Below are positions 36,866 to 47,260 of a DNA stretch of 64,000 nucleotides, one piece after another. The DNA lies in contig CP136064.1 in assembly GCA_032622095.1 (NCBI GenBank), positions 261,807,863 through 261,871,862 of the forward strand, in the 5' to 3' direction. Positions within the stretch are counted from its first letter, which is position 1, and the number at the start of each line of letters is the position of its first letter. This DNA is from Siphonodentalium dalli (lineage: Eukaryota > Mollusca > Scaphopoda > Gadilida > Siphonodentaliidae). Both the position numbers and the translations under genes were made by a program. The notes below the pieces were generated by a model, which searched no databases, was not told the DNA's origin, and was given only the letters and a program-made list of their open reading frames with translations.

Positions 36866-39244
36866 AGGTCATTTAAACTAATTCCTCAGAAGGGCATCAG
36901 CCATGCGGAAAGAGTCGGTCTCGGCACCGAGATAGTCAATCTTGTATCCGACCTTTCCCTGAGAGCTGGTGAGAAATCAATACTTAGGTATGGTCTAACC
37001 TTTGTTCCTACCCCACCCGATCTCAAAGAAACACCACATGTTGTTGAGACGGAGGATGGAACATTGGTTTTACCAGACTCTATGTATGCCATGGAAATGA
37101 ACGGCGGTCCAGCAAGCATGCAATTTAGGGAAGTAACAGCTATGGCTGATTTCTTTCGCAATTCGACAGGTTTAAAAGATCAATTTAAAGAACCTTCGAT
37201 ATGGACCCCCTCTGATCGCCAGATTGACCACTCCATTCCCGAGGTCGCTGGCTTAGTCAAAACCGACATCACAAATTTACCAAAATTTCACAACGAGGAT
37301 AACCTCACTAAAGTTGAAAGAACTGCACTAAAAACTCTTCGCAGCAATAAAAACATTGTAATCAAACCTTGTGACAAAGGCAGCTCGCTCGTCATCATGT
37401 CTAAAGAAAATTACATTCTAGAAGCGACGCGCCAATTAAGCAACACTAAATATTACAAACCATTGGATGAGCCAATTTGGAAATCCAATGTTTTAAAATT
37501 CAATCTCATTCTCAAAAGCTTGCTGGACCAGGACGTTTTAAAGAAAAAACATGTTCAGTATCTAATTGCAAAACCTGAATCCAATAATAGGACATTTTAT
37601 TTGCTACCTAAAATACACAAACCTTTGAGCTGTTGGACTAATCCATACACACCACCCGGTCGCCCCACCATCAGCGACGTTGCTTCGGAGTCGTACCACA
37701 TTTCGGAGTTTATTGATTTCTATTTGAAACCAATTGCTACCCGCCATCCGAGCTATCTAAAAGACACGGAGGACTTCCTCATTAAATTGTCGAAAATTGA
37801 AGTTCCATCTTCTGCTTACCTAATTAGTCTCGACGTGGAATCTATGTATACAAATATTGGAATCGATGCCGGATTAAAGTCAATTAAGAATGCATTTGAT
37901 TTCCACCATGATCCTCATAGACCTGGAGATGAACTACTTCAATTATTAGAACTTTCTCTTAAAGGGAATGACTTTGAATTTAATGGACGATATTATTTAC
38001 AGGTCTCCGGCTGCAGTATGGGCAAGAAGTTTAGTCCTAATTTTGCCTCAATTTTTGTTGCAGAGTGGGAGAAAGGCGCCTTAGCCAAATCTGATAAACA
38101 ACCATTAGCCTATTACAGATTCTTGGATGACATATTTATCATTTGGACTCATGGTCTGGATGAGTTTAGGGTGTTCTTGGACATCTTGAACAGTCATGAC
38201 GAATCAATCAAACTCAAAGAATCAATATCGCAAACCAGCATTGATTTCCTTGATTTAACAATATTTAAGGGCCCACAATTTACATCATGCAACATTTTAG
38301 ATACAAAACTTTTTACGAAACCAACGGACTCTCACCAGCTTCTTCATCGTAAATCTTTCCATCCGCCAAAACTGTTCAATGGATTGATTAAATCTCAAAT
38401 CATTCGATACCACCGGAACTGCACGAACAGAAGCGACCTAAATCAAGCTTGTTCAGTGCTGTTCCAGGCTTTACGACCGCGCGGCTACTCTAGTAGATTA
38501 CTGCGCCAAGTAAAGTCCGAAACTCTCAGAGAATTGGAATCGTTACGCCATGACCCAACATCGACTGAGCCAACAAGGATACGGCACAATCGACAGGTGT
38601 TGGGTAATGGTTCAGCCTCATTTTGTCACAAAAAACGATGTTACATCAATACAATAGGATATATCAATACTAGAAACACTTTCACCAGCGAACAAACACG
38701 CATATCGTATCAAATGCATAGCGAACTTAATTGTGATTCTAAAAATGTAATTTACTTAATCACATGCAAAAGATGCCGTATACAATATGTTGGACAAACA
38801 AAAACCTCTCTCAAAGTTAGAATGTCTAATCATCTTTCCAGTGTTCGCAAAAAACTCGACATGCAAATTTCCGATCATTTCAACTCATCTAATCATGACA
38901 TTAAATCCCATTTCAGCTTTCAGCCAATAGAACAGACACCAATTCTAGCCGACGAAGACCAAACCGATTCAATACGCCTAGAACGCGAAAATCATTGGAT
39001 GGGCGTACTTAAAACATATCTTCCGTTCGGACTTAACATTGACTACAAAGGTGTTTCTCGAAATTTCTTGTGCTTTCCTCTGATCTACAATCGTAGAAAT
39101 GTTGAAATCGCAAACATTTTCAGAAAAAACTTTGCATTATTAAACACTAAATTGACCGAGCCTCTCGACAAACGGGTTATTATTGCCTACAAGAAAAATC
39201 CCAGTTTGAGAGATATGCTCGTTCGATCTAGACTCAGACCTTGA
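36866..39244 (+). CDS. Penelope-like reverse transcriptase with C-terminal GIY-YIG endonuclease (copy 1, uninterrupted)
   Basis: The frame is open from 36866 to a stop at 39242-39244. Residue numbers here count from the TTG codon at 37064. RT hallmarks in order: NIVIKPCDKGSSLVIM (97-112), FYLLPKIHKP (178-187), motif A SLDVESMYTNI (255-265, Asp257), motif B SGCSMGKKFSPNFAS (315-329), motif C RFLDDIF (352-358, Asp355/Asp356), and FLDLTIF with TKPTD (395-422). A GIY-YIG nuclease follows, with NVIYLITCKRCRIQYVGQT (561-579), Arg586 and a later Glu-rich LERENHW. This RT plus GIY-YIG order defines Penelope-like elements. RT copies element RNA and the nuclease nicks target DNA for priming. No ATG lies upstream of the conserved GLTFVPTP segment (about 36996-37019), so translation probably enters by a -1 frameshift at 36872. 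The frame looks intact in this copy. Confidence 0.92.
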   Translation, partial: RSFKLIPQKGISHAERVGLGTEIVNLVSDLSLRAGEKSILRYGLTFVPTPPDLKETPHVVETEDGTLVLPDSMYAMEMNGGPASMQFREVTAMADFFRNSTGLKDQFKEPSIWTPSDRQIDHSIPEVAGLVKTDITNLPKFHNEDNLTKVERTALKTLRSNKNIVIKPCDKGSSLVIMSKENYILEATRQLSNTKYYKPLDEPIWKSNVLKFNLILKSLLDQDVLKKKHVQYLIAKPESNNRTFYLLPKIHKPLSCWTNPYTPPGRPTISDVASESYHISEFIDFYLKPIATRHPSYLKDTEDFLIKLSKIEVPSSAYLISLDVESMYTNIGIDAGLKSIKNAFDFHHDPHRPGDELLQLLELSLKGNDFEFNGRYYLQVSGCSMGKKFSPNFASIFVAEWEKGALAKSDKQPLAYYRFLDDIFIIWTHGLDEFRVFLDILNSHDESIKLKESISQTSIDFLDLTIFKGPQFTSCNILDTKLFTKPTDSHQLLHRKSFHPPKLFNGLIKSQIIRYHRNCTNRSDLNQACSVLFQALRPRGYSSRLLRQVKSETLRELESLRHDPTSTEPTRIRHNRQVLGNGSASFCHKKRCYINTIGYINTRNTFTSEQTRISYQMHSELNCDSKNVIYLITCKRCRIQYVGQTKTSLKVRMSNHLSSVRKKLDMQISDHFNSSNHDIKSHFSFQPIEQTPILADEDQTDSIRLERENHWMGVLKTYLPFGLNIDYKGVSRNFLCFPLIYNRRNVEIANIFRKNFALLNTKLTEPLDKRVIIAYKKNPSLRDMLVRSRLRP
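36872..36878 (+). promoter_or_regulatory. Candidate -1 ribosomal frameshift heptamer (copy 1)
   Basis: TTTAAAC in the SGNH frame (T TTA AAC) directly before the TAA stop; identical to the site in copy 2. Confidence 0.6.
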
Positions 39245-39700
39245 TTAACACGCAGTTCAATTAGCTTTTTAGCAATTTCAACATCATTATCCTTTGTTTG
39301 TGCTCAACACAATATTTTATGTCAATTTCCGACACAACCTAACAAAATTTAGCTAGTTCCATAGAAATAATTACATAAGAAATCGGATAACCGACCTGTG
39401 CCAGCGCCCTCCACACTTTCCAAATATATATTACGCCTGTGCCAGGGATATGATTTGTTTCTATTTACTTAACACATATGTATTACTGTCTAATTGCGCG
39501 CTGTCACTAGGATTTGGATTAGGGGCTTCCGGTAGCCATTACACAACCCATTAAGAACGCGCGATCTTGAGGAAACATGAGCCTCGTGTCGGCGCCAAAC
39601 ATTTTGTAAGCATTGTTTCACTGTGTGCTTTACACACGAACATAGCTGTTGACACGTCTCTCGAAACCCTGAAGCACAATGTGAGCTTATCTCACACGGG

Positions 39701-39708
39701 TATATAAG
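39701..39708 (+). promoter_or_regulatory. TATA box of PLE copy 2
   Basis: TATATAAG, a consensus TATA box 200 bp before the first ATG. It would place a pol II start near 39730, close to the CTGAAGAAGG motif. Confidence 0.5.
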
Positions 39709-39748
39709 ATCCTCGGAAAAACCTAAACATTCGAACCTAGCTTGCTTC

Positions 39749-39774
39749 CTGAAGAAGGTAATTCTACCGAAACG
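39749..39774 (+). ncRNA. Hammerhead-core-like motif in PLE leader
   Basis: CTGAAGA, then a GGTA-ATTC-TACC hairpin, then GAAAC. This resembles the CUGANGA / stem II / GAAA core reported in Penelope-like elements. GTTG-AGG-CAAC after it could form a stem III. An extra A precedes stem II and I could not find a convincing stem I, so catalytic activity is not supported. It may be a degenerate ribozyme or just a conserved leader hairpin. Confidence 0.35.
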
Positions 39775-39901
39775 TTGAGGCAACTTGACAGTGCGCTCCT
39801 AAGTACTTTTTTATTTTATATCTTCGCGTTCCGTTCTTTGTGTATTATATGTTACTAATCATTACCTTTATTCACAGCCAAAATTCAAGTCCTGGATCAA
39901 A

Positions 39902-40312
39902 ATGACTCAACCAAAACAACCTAAACGTGGAAAAACTAACCGCCCAGAGCGGCAAAAAGACCAGGCTTATTTAGACCATTCAAATCTAGTAAAGTTGCTA
40001 TACAAAATTCTACAACTTTGGCACCATATTAATTTTTTACAGGACCGTTTGGAGAAGAAGGTCCTTCCGAAAGGCTTTTCGGCCATCGTTGAGTCAGGGC
40101 GAAAGAAGACATTCCGACCAGTGCTTTCCTGTGAGGATGTCTTCAATTCGCTTAAAGCGGACGCTTTTGAGTGGGGTTTAAACTCCATGAAAACTTTGGT
40201 CAATTATTATCGGAAAACGGAATCAGAAATTGAAGTCAAAGTTCTTTCGGCTCTTTCTTCTAAAACCCTTGACTTCGACCGAGCACGTGACACGGCATTA
40301 AATGGGGACTGA
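39902..40312 (+). CDS. PLE copy 2 ORF1, N-terminal part
   Basis: 136 codons from ATG with a basic start (KQPKRGKTNRPERQ) and a helical region (LVKLLYKILQLWHHINFLQDRLEKKVLPKG), ending with ...RARDTALNGD. No named domain is recognised. The following SGNH frame is already open from 40291, overlaps this ORF in the -1 frame and has no ATG of its own near its start. The protein-like sequence continues naturally across the break (GLKNFGTKLTNETKSKFL). The two ORFs are therefore probably one ancestral ORF split by a single-base lesion near 40310; a second frameshift is less likely because no slippery heptamer is seen. Possible role: RNA binding or multimerisation, by analogy with ORF1 proteins (inference). 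Confidence 0.6.
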   Translation: MTQPKQPKRGKTNRPERQKDQAYLDHSNLVKLLYKILQLWHHINFLQDRLEKKVLPKGFSAIVESGRKKTFRPVLSCEDVFNSLKADAFEWGLNSMKTLVNYYRKTESEIEVKVLSALSSKTLDFDRARDTALNGD

Positions 40313-41352
40313 AGAATTTTGGCACCAAATTAACTAATGAGACAAAATCAAAGTTCTTGAGCATCTGTGGTAATCTTCAGTCCTCGATAGGTACACGAGT
40401 TGGCGTCCAAACTCATACAAACAAACGTGGTCGGTCACCCTCCCCTCCCCCACTAATCGCTCGCCAGCTTCAATTTCAGGATAGTCCAGCCAGGGATCAG
40501 ACAACGTCGTCGTCTGTGAGATCCACACCAAAACGCGTCAAAGCCACACCACAGCCACAGAGACCTGCACCAAAACCACGGACGTCACGCATATCCACTC
40601 CACCAAATACATCACTTCAAAATTCACCAGCCAAGAAAACAACACCACCAAAGCACATCTCTTCCAGCCCTCCTTCGCCTGTTGGTTCCATTGCTTCGAT
40701 GACATCGCCAGCGATTTCAACATCATCACCATCGTATGCCGAGGTATTATCAACATCACCTAAGGTATCCAAATTTTATAAATTTCGTCAACCTGGCCCT
40801 AAGAAGGATTGGTCCTTCCCTAAACAGATAAAAAACCCTGTTGTTATTTTAGGCTCTTCTAATGTGTCCCGGATCGATGTCGATCCTCCCAAAAATGTTT
40901 GTATTGCTTCTTACCCAGGTGGCAATTTAGGTCATTTCTGCAACATGGCCCACAAACTGAAATCGAAGCCAGAAAAGACACCTCGACACGTCATCATCAA
41001 CATTGGCATCAACAACCGAGAGGACTGGAAGACAGACAACGACAAAGGCAAAACAGCAGGCACCACAGCTAAAAGCAGGGTAACTAACATGGTTAGTAAT
41101 TTCCGAAAAGTTTTTCCTAATGCGACACTTCATTTTCAGGAAATAAATATCTCATTCAGTTTAGATTCTAGGGACCAGGATGTTCTGCGTGCCATTAACA
41201 GCCAAGCTCGTCAGACACAGAACCTCAAGGTCATACAGGCAATACCCCCCCGCGACTTTCACGTGGAGAATGACAACATCCACTGGACATCACAGACGGC
41301 GGCGAAAATCTACCAAGGCTGGACCAACATCTTTAAAGGTCATTTAAACTAA
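40291..41352 (+). CDS. PLE copy 2 SGNH-hydrolase-like ORF
   Basis: Open from 40291; the first plausible non-ATG start is TTG at 40357, from which 331 residues follow. Residues 24-140 are rich in Pro, Ser, Thr and Lys, with repeated SP/TP dipeptides, and look disordered. Residues 158-331 form an SGNH/GDSL-like fold: VVILGSSN (162-169, block I), YPGGNLG (186-192, block II), INIGINNRED (214-223, block III) and DNIHW (306-310, DxxH block V). Block I has GSS rather than GDS, but a serine remains in the nucleophile region. SGNH esterase domains are known in ORF1 of CR1-group LINEs. One upstream of a Penelope-type RT is less expected. The ORF ends T TTA AAC TAA, a frameshift configuration. Confidence 0.75.
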   Translation, partial: HGIKWGLKNFGTKLTNETKSKFLSICGNLQSSIGTRVGVQTHTNKRGRSPSPPPLIARQLQFQDSPARDQTTSSSVRSTPKRVKATPQPQRPAPKPRTSRISTPPNTSLQNSPAKKTTPPKHISSSPPSPVGSIASMTSPAISTSSPSYAEVLSTSPKVSKFYKFRQPGPKKDWSFPKQIKNPVVILGSSNVSRIDVDPPKNVCIASYPGGNLGHFCNMAHKLKSKPEKTPRHVIINIGINNREDWKTDNDKGKTAGTTAKSRVTNMVSNFRKVFPNATLHFQEINISFSLDSRDQDVLRAINSQARQTQNLKVIQAIPPRDFHVENDNIHWTSQTAAKIYQGWTNIFKGHLN

Positions 41353-43715
41353 TTCCTCAGAAGGGCATCAGCCATGCGGAAAGAGTCGGTCTCGGCACCG
41401 AGATAGTCAATCTTGTACCCGACCTTTCACTGAGCGCTGGTGAGAAATCAATACTTAGGTATGGTCTAACCTTTGTTCCTACTCCACCCGATCTCAAAGA
41501 AACACCACATGTTGTTGAGACGGAGGATGGAACATTGGTTTTACCAGACTCTATGTATGCCATGGAAATGAACGGCGGTCCAGCAAGCATGCAATTTAGG
41601 GAAGTAACAGCTATGGCTGATTTCTTTCGCAATTCGACAGATTTAAAAGATCAATTTAAAGAACCTTCGATATGGACCCCCTCTGATCGCCAGATTGACC
41701 ACTCCATTCCCGAGGTCGCTGGCTTAGTCAAAACCGACATCACAAATTTACCAAAATTTCACAACGAGGATAACCTCACTGAAGTTGAAAGAACTGCACT
41801 AAAAACTCTTCGCAGCAATAAAAACATTGTAATCAAACCTTGTGACAAAGGCAGCTCGCTCGTCATCATGTCTAAAGAAAATTACATTCTAGAAGCGACG
41901 CGCCAATTAAGCAACACTAAATATTACAAACCATTGGATGAGCCAATTTGGAAATCCAATGTTTTAAAATTCAATCTCATTCTCAAAAGCTTGCTGGACC
42001 AGGACGTTTTAAAGAAAAAACATGTTCAGTATCTAATTGCAAAACCTGAATCCAATAATAGGACATTTTATTTGCTACCTAAAATACACAAACCTTTGAG
42101 CTGTTGGACTAATCCATACACACCACCCGGTCGCCCCATCATCAGCGACGTGGCTTCGGAGTCGTACCACATTTCGGAGTTTATTGATTTCTATTTGAAA
42201 CCAATTGCTACCAGCCATCCGAGCTATCTAAAAGACACGGAGGACTTCCTCATTAAATTGTCGAAAATTGAAGTTCCATCTTCTGCTTACCTAATTAGTC
42301 TCGACGTGGAATCTATGTATACAAATATTGGAATCGATGCCGGATTAAAGTCAATTAAGAATGCATTTGATTTCCACCATGATCCTCATAGACCTGGAGA
42401 TGAACTACTTCAATTATTAGAACTTTCTCTTAAAGGGAATGACTTTGAATTTAATGGACGATATTATTTACAGGTCTCCGGCTGCAGAATGGGCAAGAAG
42501 TTTAGTCCTAATTTTGCCTCAATTTTTGTTGCAGAGTGGGAGAAAGACGCCTTAGCCAAATCTGATAAACAACCATTAGCCTATTACAGATTCTTGGACG
42601 ACATATTTATCATTTGGACTCATGGTCTGGATGAGTTTAGGGTGTTCTTGGACATCTTGAACAGTCATGACGAATCAATCAAACTCAAAGAATCAATATC
42701 GCAAACCAGCATTGATTTCCTTGATTTAACAATATTTAAGGGCCCACAATTTACATCATGCAACATTTTAGATACAAAACTTTTTACGAAACCAACGGAC
42801 TCTCACCAGCTTCTTCATCGTAAATCTTTCCATCCGCCAAAACTGTTCAATGGATTGATTAAATCTCAAATCATTCGATACCACCGGAACTGCACGAACA
42901 GAAGCGACCTAAATCAAGCTTGTTCAGTGCTGTTCCAGGCTTTACGACCGCGCGGCTACTCTAGTAGATTACTGCGCCAAGTAAAGTCCGAAACTCTCAG
43001 AGAATTGGAATCGTTACGCCATGACCCAACATCGACTGAGCCAACATGGATACGGCACAATCGACCGGTGTTGGGTAATGGTTCAGCCTCATTTTGTCAC
43101 AAAAAACGATGTTACATCAATACAATAGGATATATCAATACTAGTAACACTTTCACCAGCGAACAAACACGCATATCGTATCAAATGCATAGCGAACTTA
43201 ATTGTGATTCTAAAAATGTAATTTACTTAATCACATGCAAAAGATGCCGTATACAATATGTTGGATAAACAAAAAGCTCTCTCAAAGTTAGAATGTCTAA
43301 TCATCTTTCCAGTGTTCGCAAAAAACTCGACATGCAAATTTCCGATCATTTCAACTCATCTAATCATGACATTAAATCCCATTTCAGCTTTCAGCCAATA
43401 GAACAGACACCAATTCTAGCCGACGAAGACCAAACCGATTCAATACGCCTAGAACGCGAAAATCATTGGATGGGCGTACTTAAAACATATCTTCCGTTCG
43501 GACTTAACATTGACTACAAAGGTGTTTCTCGAAATTTCTTGTGCTTTCCTCTGATCTACAATCGTAGAAATGTTGAAATCGCAAACATTTTCAGAAAAAA
43601 CTTTGCATTATTAAACACTAAATTGACCGAGCCTCTCAACAAACGGGTTATTATTGCCTACAAGAAAAATCCCAGTTTGAGAGATATGCTCGTTCGATCT
43701 AGACTCAGACCTTGA
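41337..43715 (+). pseudogene. Penelope-like RT plus GIY-YIG, copy 2, nonsense-mutated
   Basis: Same protein as in copy 1 with all RT motifs present (SLDVESMYTNI, SGCRMGKKFSP, RFLDDIF). A C-to-T change turns the codon after QYVG into TAA at 43266-43268, inside the GIY-YIG core. The same frame continues to 43715 and encodes the rest of the nuclease. If translated, this copy would yield RT without a complete nuclease. Motif B reads GCRMG here and GCSMG in copy 1. Confidence 0.88.
41343..41349 (+). promoter_or_regulatory. Candidate -1 programmed ribosomal frameshift site
   Basis: TTTAAAC phased as T_TTA_AAC in the SGNH frame, followed at once by the TAA stop at 41350. Slippage by -1 enters the RT frame, which is open from 41337. 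The heptamer is one of the strongest known eukaryotic slippery sequences. I see no clear stimulatory pseudoknot; a small CTCG/CGAG hairpin lies near 41390. Confidence 0.6.
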
Positions 43716-43891
43716 TTAACACGCAGTTCAATTAGCTTTTTAGCAATTTCAACATCATTATCCTTTGTTTGTGCTCAACACAATATTTTATGTCAATTTC
43801 CGACACAACCTAACAAAATTTAGCTAGTTCCATAGAAATAATTACATAAGAAATCGGATAACCGACCTGTGCCAGCGCCCTCCACACTTTC

Positions 43892-43902
<11 letters not shown>

Positions 43903-43948
<46 letters not shown>

Positions 43949-44119
43949 TTTTTTGTTTTTTTGTTTTTTTTGTTTTTTTATTCCATTTTGAATAGGAATA
44001 ATAATCATATCCTCTACAACATATCCACAATCCGATAAATCCGCTTAGAGCAAAATGTTCTATTCAAAATGACATCCATGATGACAATTGGCTTTAGGTG
44101 CACCAACTATCGCCAAGTT
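43903..44119 (+). repeat. Segmental duplication copy B, left part ((AT)n and T-rich tract)
   Basis: (AT)n to about 43944, then TTGTTTTTTTTG-type T-rich sequence and ATTCCATTTTGAATAGG onward. Matches 33760-33974 until CGCCAAGTT, where copy A jumps to the equivalent of 48079. Confidence 0.85.
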
Positions 44120-47100
44120 AGCAATAAAATGAAATATACACAAACAATGCTTTGTCGTAAACCATATAATTATGTACAATGTCTGTCCCAACATGGCCAT
44201 ATCACACATGTTACCCCATTTGATATTGGAATAGTTAGAAAATCGACATGAAAAATAACACCAAAAAAACAACGTCTTCGCCATCGGTTTCAGTAGTAGA
44301 ATAGGATTACATTTATTTTAATTTATTTTTCCTCAAAATGTGTCTACATTGTTTACATGTCGTTCCCACGACACAACTTTCAAATTATACAGAGGTGTGG
44401 AACACAAGGCTCACATCTTCTACTTTCATATGATGTCTAATGTTTCCGTGTGTTAAAAAAAATATATTCAAAACAGTTAATCCAAGTAGATAATTAACAC
44501 AGTTCCAATTCTACGTGCGTGTGTACACACTCTCCCCCCCTGTATATCTTGTTTACAGTTGATTTCAACATATAACCATGCAATGGACGGATCTACGTAA
44601 ATTGTGAAAAACTATATGCATATACTTAGCTAGATCATATCATGAATATCTACACTGGCTACGCCCGTGGAGATAATTCTACACCAGTTGAAGTAATGTG
44701 AAATGTTTCATGTTCAGATAGGGAAGGTTATAATTTTTTTTTTTAAACCAGTGCAGCTAATATATTCTTAGTTAATATCGTTCATCAGTAAATAGTGTAT
44801 TCCACTGTGTACGTAGTTCACGAAGATCCCAGCTCGATGTTGCATGAAATATGTCACTTTGTTGAGTCGAGTTTGATTGGCATCATTTACAATCAAGACA
44901 TTTCTCACGGGTAATCAATTCAATGTTTATTTCGATGTCGACTCACAAAAGTCACAGGCAAATCATGCTATCTGGATTGTCACACCCCATATTGTGAAAT
45001 ATATTATTAAGGAACAAGTAATAAATAAATATATATAGTCACTGAGTTGTTTTTTCAATGCTATACAGTTCTCCGTCAAAACATTAAAACGTTCCCATAT
45101 TTTTAACTGGTTGAATATGATCTCTACGGTAGCCAGAGTATAAATCTATGACATGATCTAATACTTGGCGCCCATTCCTATATTCTATACGAAATATATT
45201 CAGCATATACTGGAAATCATACAATTTACTACGATAATGATGTTGGATTGAAATTTAAATAGAAATGCATCTCAACATAATCACTTATTATACATGTATA
45301 AGTAATATTATGTTCCTTTCTGAACCCCCTCCCCCAATCGCACCATTGCCAACATACGATCAAATTGAAACCCCTTTATCGCGTACCGGAAATTATAAGA
45401 CGTTTGGGAAGCTTATTTACGAATACACCCGGAAATCATCGGCTGTTGTCGGTGATTGCATCATCCAAAATGGCAGGTTGGAAAAACATGTTCTGGTCGG
45501 GACCCGAACATTGAGATTTTGTTGTAATTTTCATGACTTAAATGCGTCTTTATGGGACATATATTGGTCGTAGAAAGGTAGTTTGGGTATTTATCTACCA
45601 ATTTTGATACCGGGAAAATTTCAAAAGCGAATATTATTTTGTGTATTTTGGAGCGCAAACCGCCATGTGGCTTTAAGTTGATTAGTGCGTTAATAAGTAT
45701 GTGGTAATTGTATATCACTGCGTGTGTGATTATTATTATTCTGGTTTTATACGTGTTTACACGATGCAAATTATACGTTTCATTGTTTGAGGATTGGTTA
45801 TGTTGGATGAATTGGTAACTTTTATTATGTTTGTAAAATATATTAAAAGAATTAATCTTCCCGGAGTAACGACTAAACTCCTGTATTTGCCTTTACTTCA
45901 AGTGTAAATTTGTTTCGCCATATTATGTAATTCATTGGAGCGCTTAATTGTCACTTGACCTCTTGTGTAATAGTAACAAGACATTCGATTGGATACGTTC
46001 CGTGACTCTATTTACGTTTACTTTGAACGCAGTTCGGCGAGTCGTGAACATCTTTTTTCCCCGCCCACCCTAAATTTCCCTTAATTTTTGGAATTATTCC
46101 AATTTTTATTTATTTTTTCTAACATATACCCCTAGAACAGGGGCGTGTTTAGCCAAAAATTTAATGGATCAGTTGAATGGTATACATGTACATGTCATAC
46201 TTTTCGAATTCTCTTCTATTGTATTCTCCTATTTTGAATCTTGATACTATCTTGACTCTTGATAATTCGATTAACTAAAATATAATAGTATCAATATGAG
46301 AATTTGTAAAATGTTATTATAATCATATGTATATAATTATATTGGGGAGCTAGTAGTTACGCTCCCCAATATTTACAGGTAAATAAATATATATAAAATC
46401 TATTAATTCTATTAAGAGTTCTCCATTGGGAAGATTTATAAAACAATTGTGTTGTCGGCTTACTATAAATTTTGTTGCTGTTAATTTGCTTATAATACAG
46501 GCCCTAGCCTATAACCCGGTAGGATTTTCCGAGTGGACGCAAGGTTTTATGTTGGGGTTGATCCTTGGACAATGTGTTTCAAAAAAATTTTGGGTGATCG
46601 CGATGTCGACGTGCTCCCGTCTCCATGGCAACCGTTTTCAAAATGGCCACTATTTGGACGCTTTTTTATGAAATCGGTCATATTTTGCATGATTTATCAT
46701 GCAAAAATGTACTTAATCTACGTTTTTATGTTACAGCAACCATCTGGGATAGACTGAGCTAGGATATTAGTGTTTATGATAATTGCCACAAGGTGGCGCT
46801 ATCTGATATAGCCTCTAAAATGTTGATTTTCTCTCCATTTTTGCTATTTTTCGCGTACTTTTTTTCATTTTATGCAATTTTTTCAAGCTTTTCCCATCCT
46901 ATGCAAATGTCATGTCATATTTAATGTAGCGGAGAGTATACGGGTACTATGTAACATGTATTGGTGATTTCATGGTTTCCATAGGAACCAGGTGTTTGGT
47001 GTTATAACTCTCCTTATAACCATGCATATTGTGAACACTGGAATAACATTTATCATAATATTATCAATCATAAAACAGAACACCCATCCTCCATATTTAT

Positions 47101-47260
47101 GAACATCCTTTACAAAGCAACAAGATGTGTTACCATGACGTTGACAACGTCATGACATCACATATATGGCTCAACTGTTCAACCACCCACAAATGGCAAC
47201 AAACTGTTTATAGTAGATGGTATAGATTTGTGTTGTTGGAGCTCAATCTTGTAGATGATA
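44120..47260. other. Segment present only in duplication copy B; no gene recognised
   Basis: AT-rich sequence with no domain-bearing frame; the 102-codon frame at 45265-45573 has no recognised homology features. One perfect hairpin is listed separately. Confidence 0.5.
46339..46372. repeat. Perfect hairpin, 12-bp arms
   Basis: ATATTGGGGAGC and GCTCCCCAATAT separated by 10 bases. No U-tract context or gene is nearby, so it is not called a terminator. Confidence 0.7.

Larger units (their letters stand above)
35909..39431 (+). mobile_element. Penelope-like retroelement, copy 1 (5'-truncated)
   Basis: Begins abruptly at TCCTCGATAGG, equivalent to 40381 in copy 2, and runs to the shared 3' end CCACACTTTCCAAATATAT. 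It therefore lacks about 950 bp of promoter and first ORF. It contains the SGNH-like ORF (frameshifted), the TTTAAAC site and an uninterrupted RT plus GIY-YIG frame. It lies directly upstream of and in the same orientation as copy 2. Such head-to-tail partial tandems are characteristic of Penelope-like elements. Divergence between copies is low, so insertion or duplication is recent. Confidence 0.88.
39432..43902 (+). mobile_element. Penelope-like retroelement, copy 2 (full-length, mutated)
   Basis: About 4.47 kb. Order: 5' leader with TATA box, conserved CTGAAGAAGG/CCGAAAC motif, 136-codon ORF, SGNH-like ORF, TTTAAAC site, RT and GIY-YIG frame, short 3' UTR ending CCAAATATAT that runs into (AT)n. 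The 5' part has no counterpart in copy 1 because that copy is truncated. Two lesions are visible: a frame break between the first two ORFs (about 40310) and a nonsense codon in the GIY-YIG region at 43266. Confidence 0.88.

Noticed and set aside
39989-40042. A 54-nt intron (GTAAAG...TTTTTTACAG) inside the first Penelope ORF
   Set aside because: The segment is in frame, stop-free and encodes a continuous helical stretch, so splicing is not needed. Penelope-like elements can carry introns, so RNA data could overturn this.
46339-46372. Transcription terminator
   Set aside because: A perfect hairpin, but no T-run, no adjacent gene, and intrinsic terminators of this kind are not expected for pol II genes.
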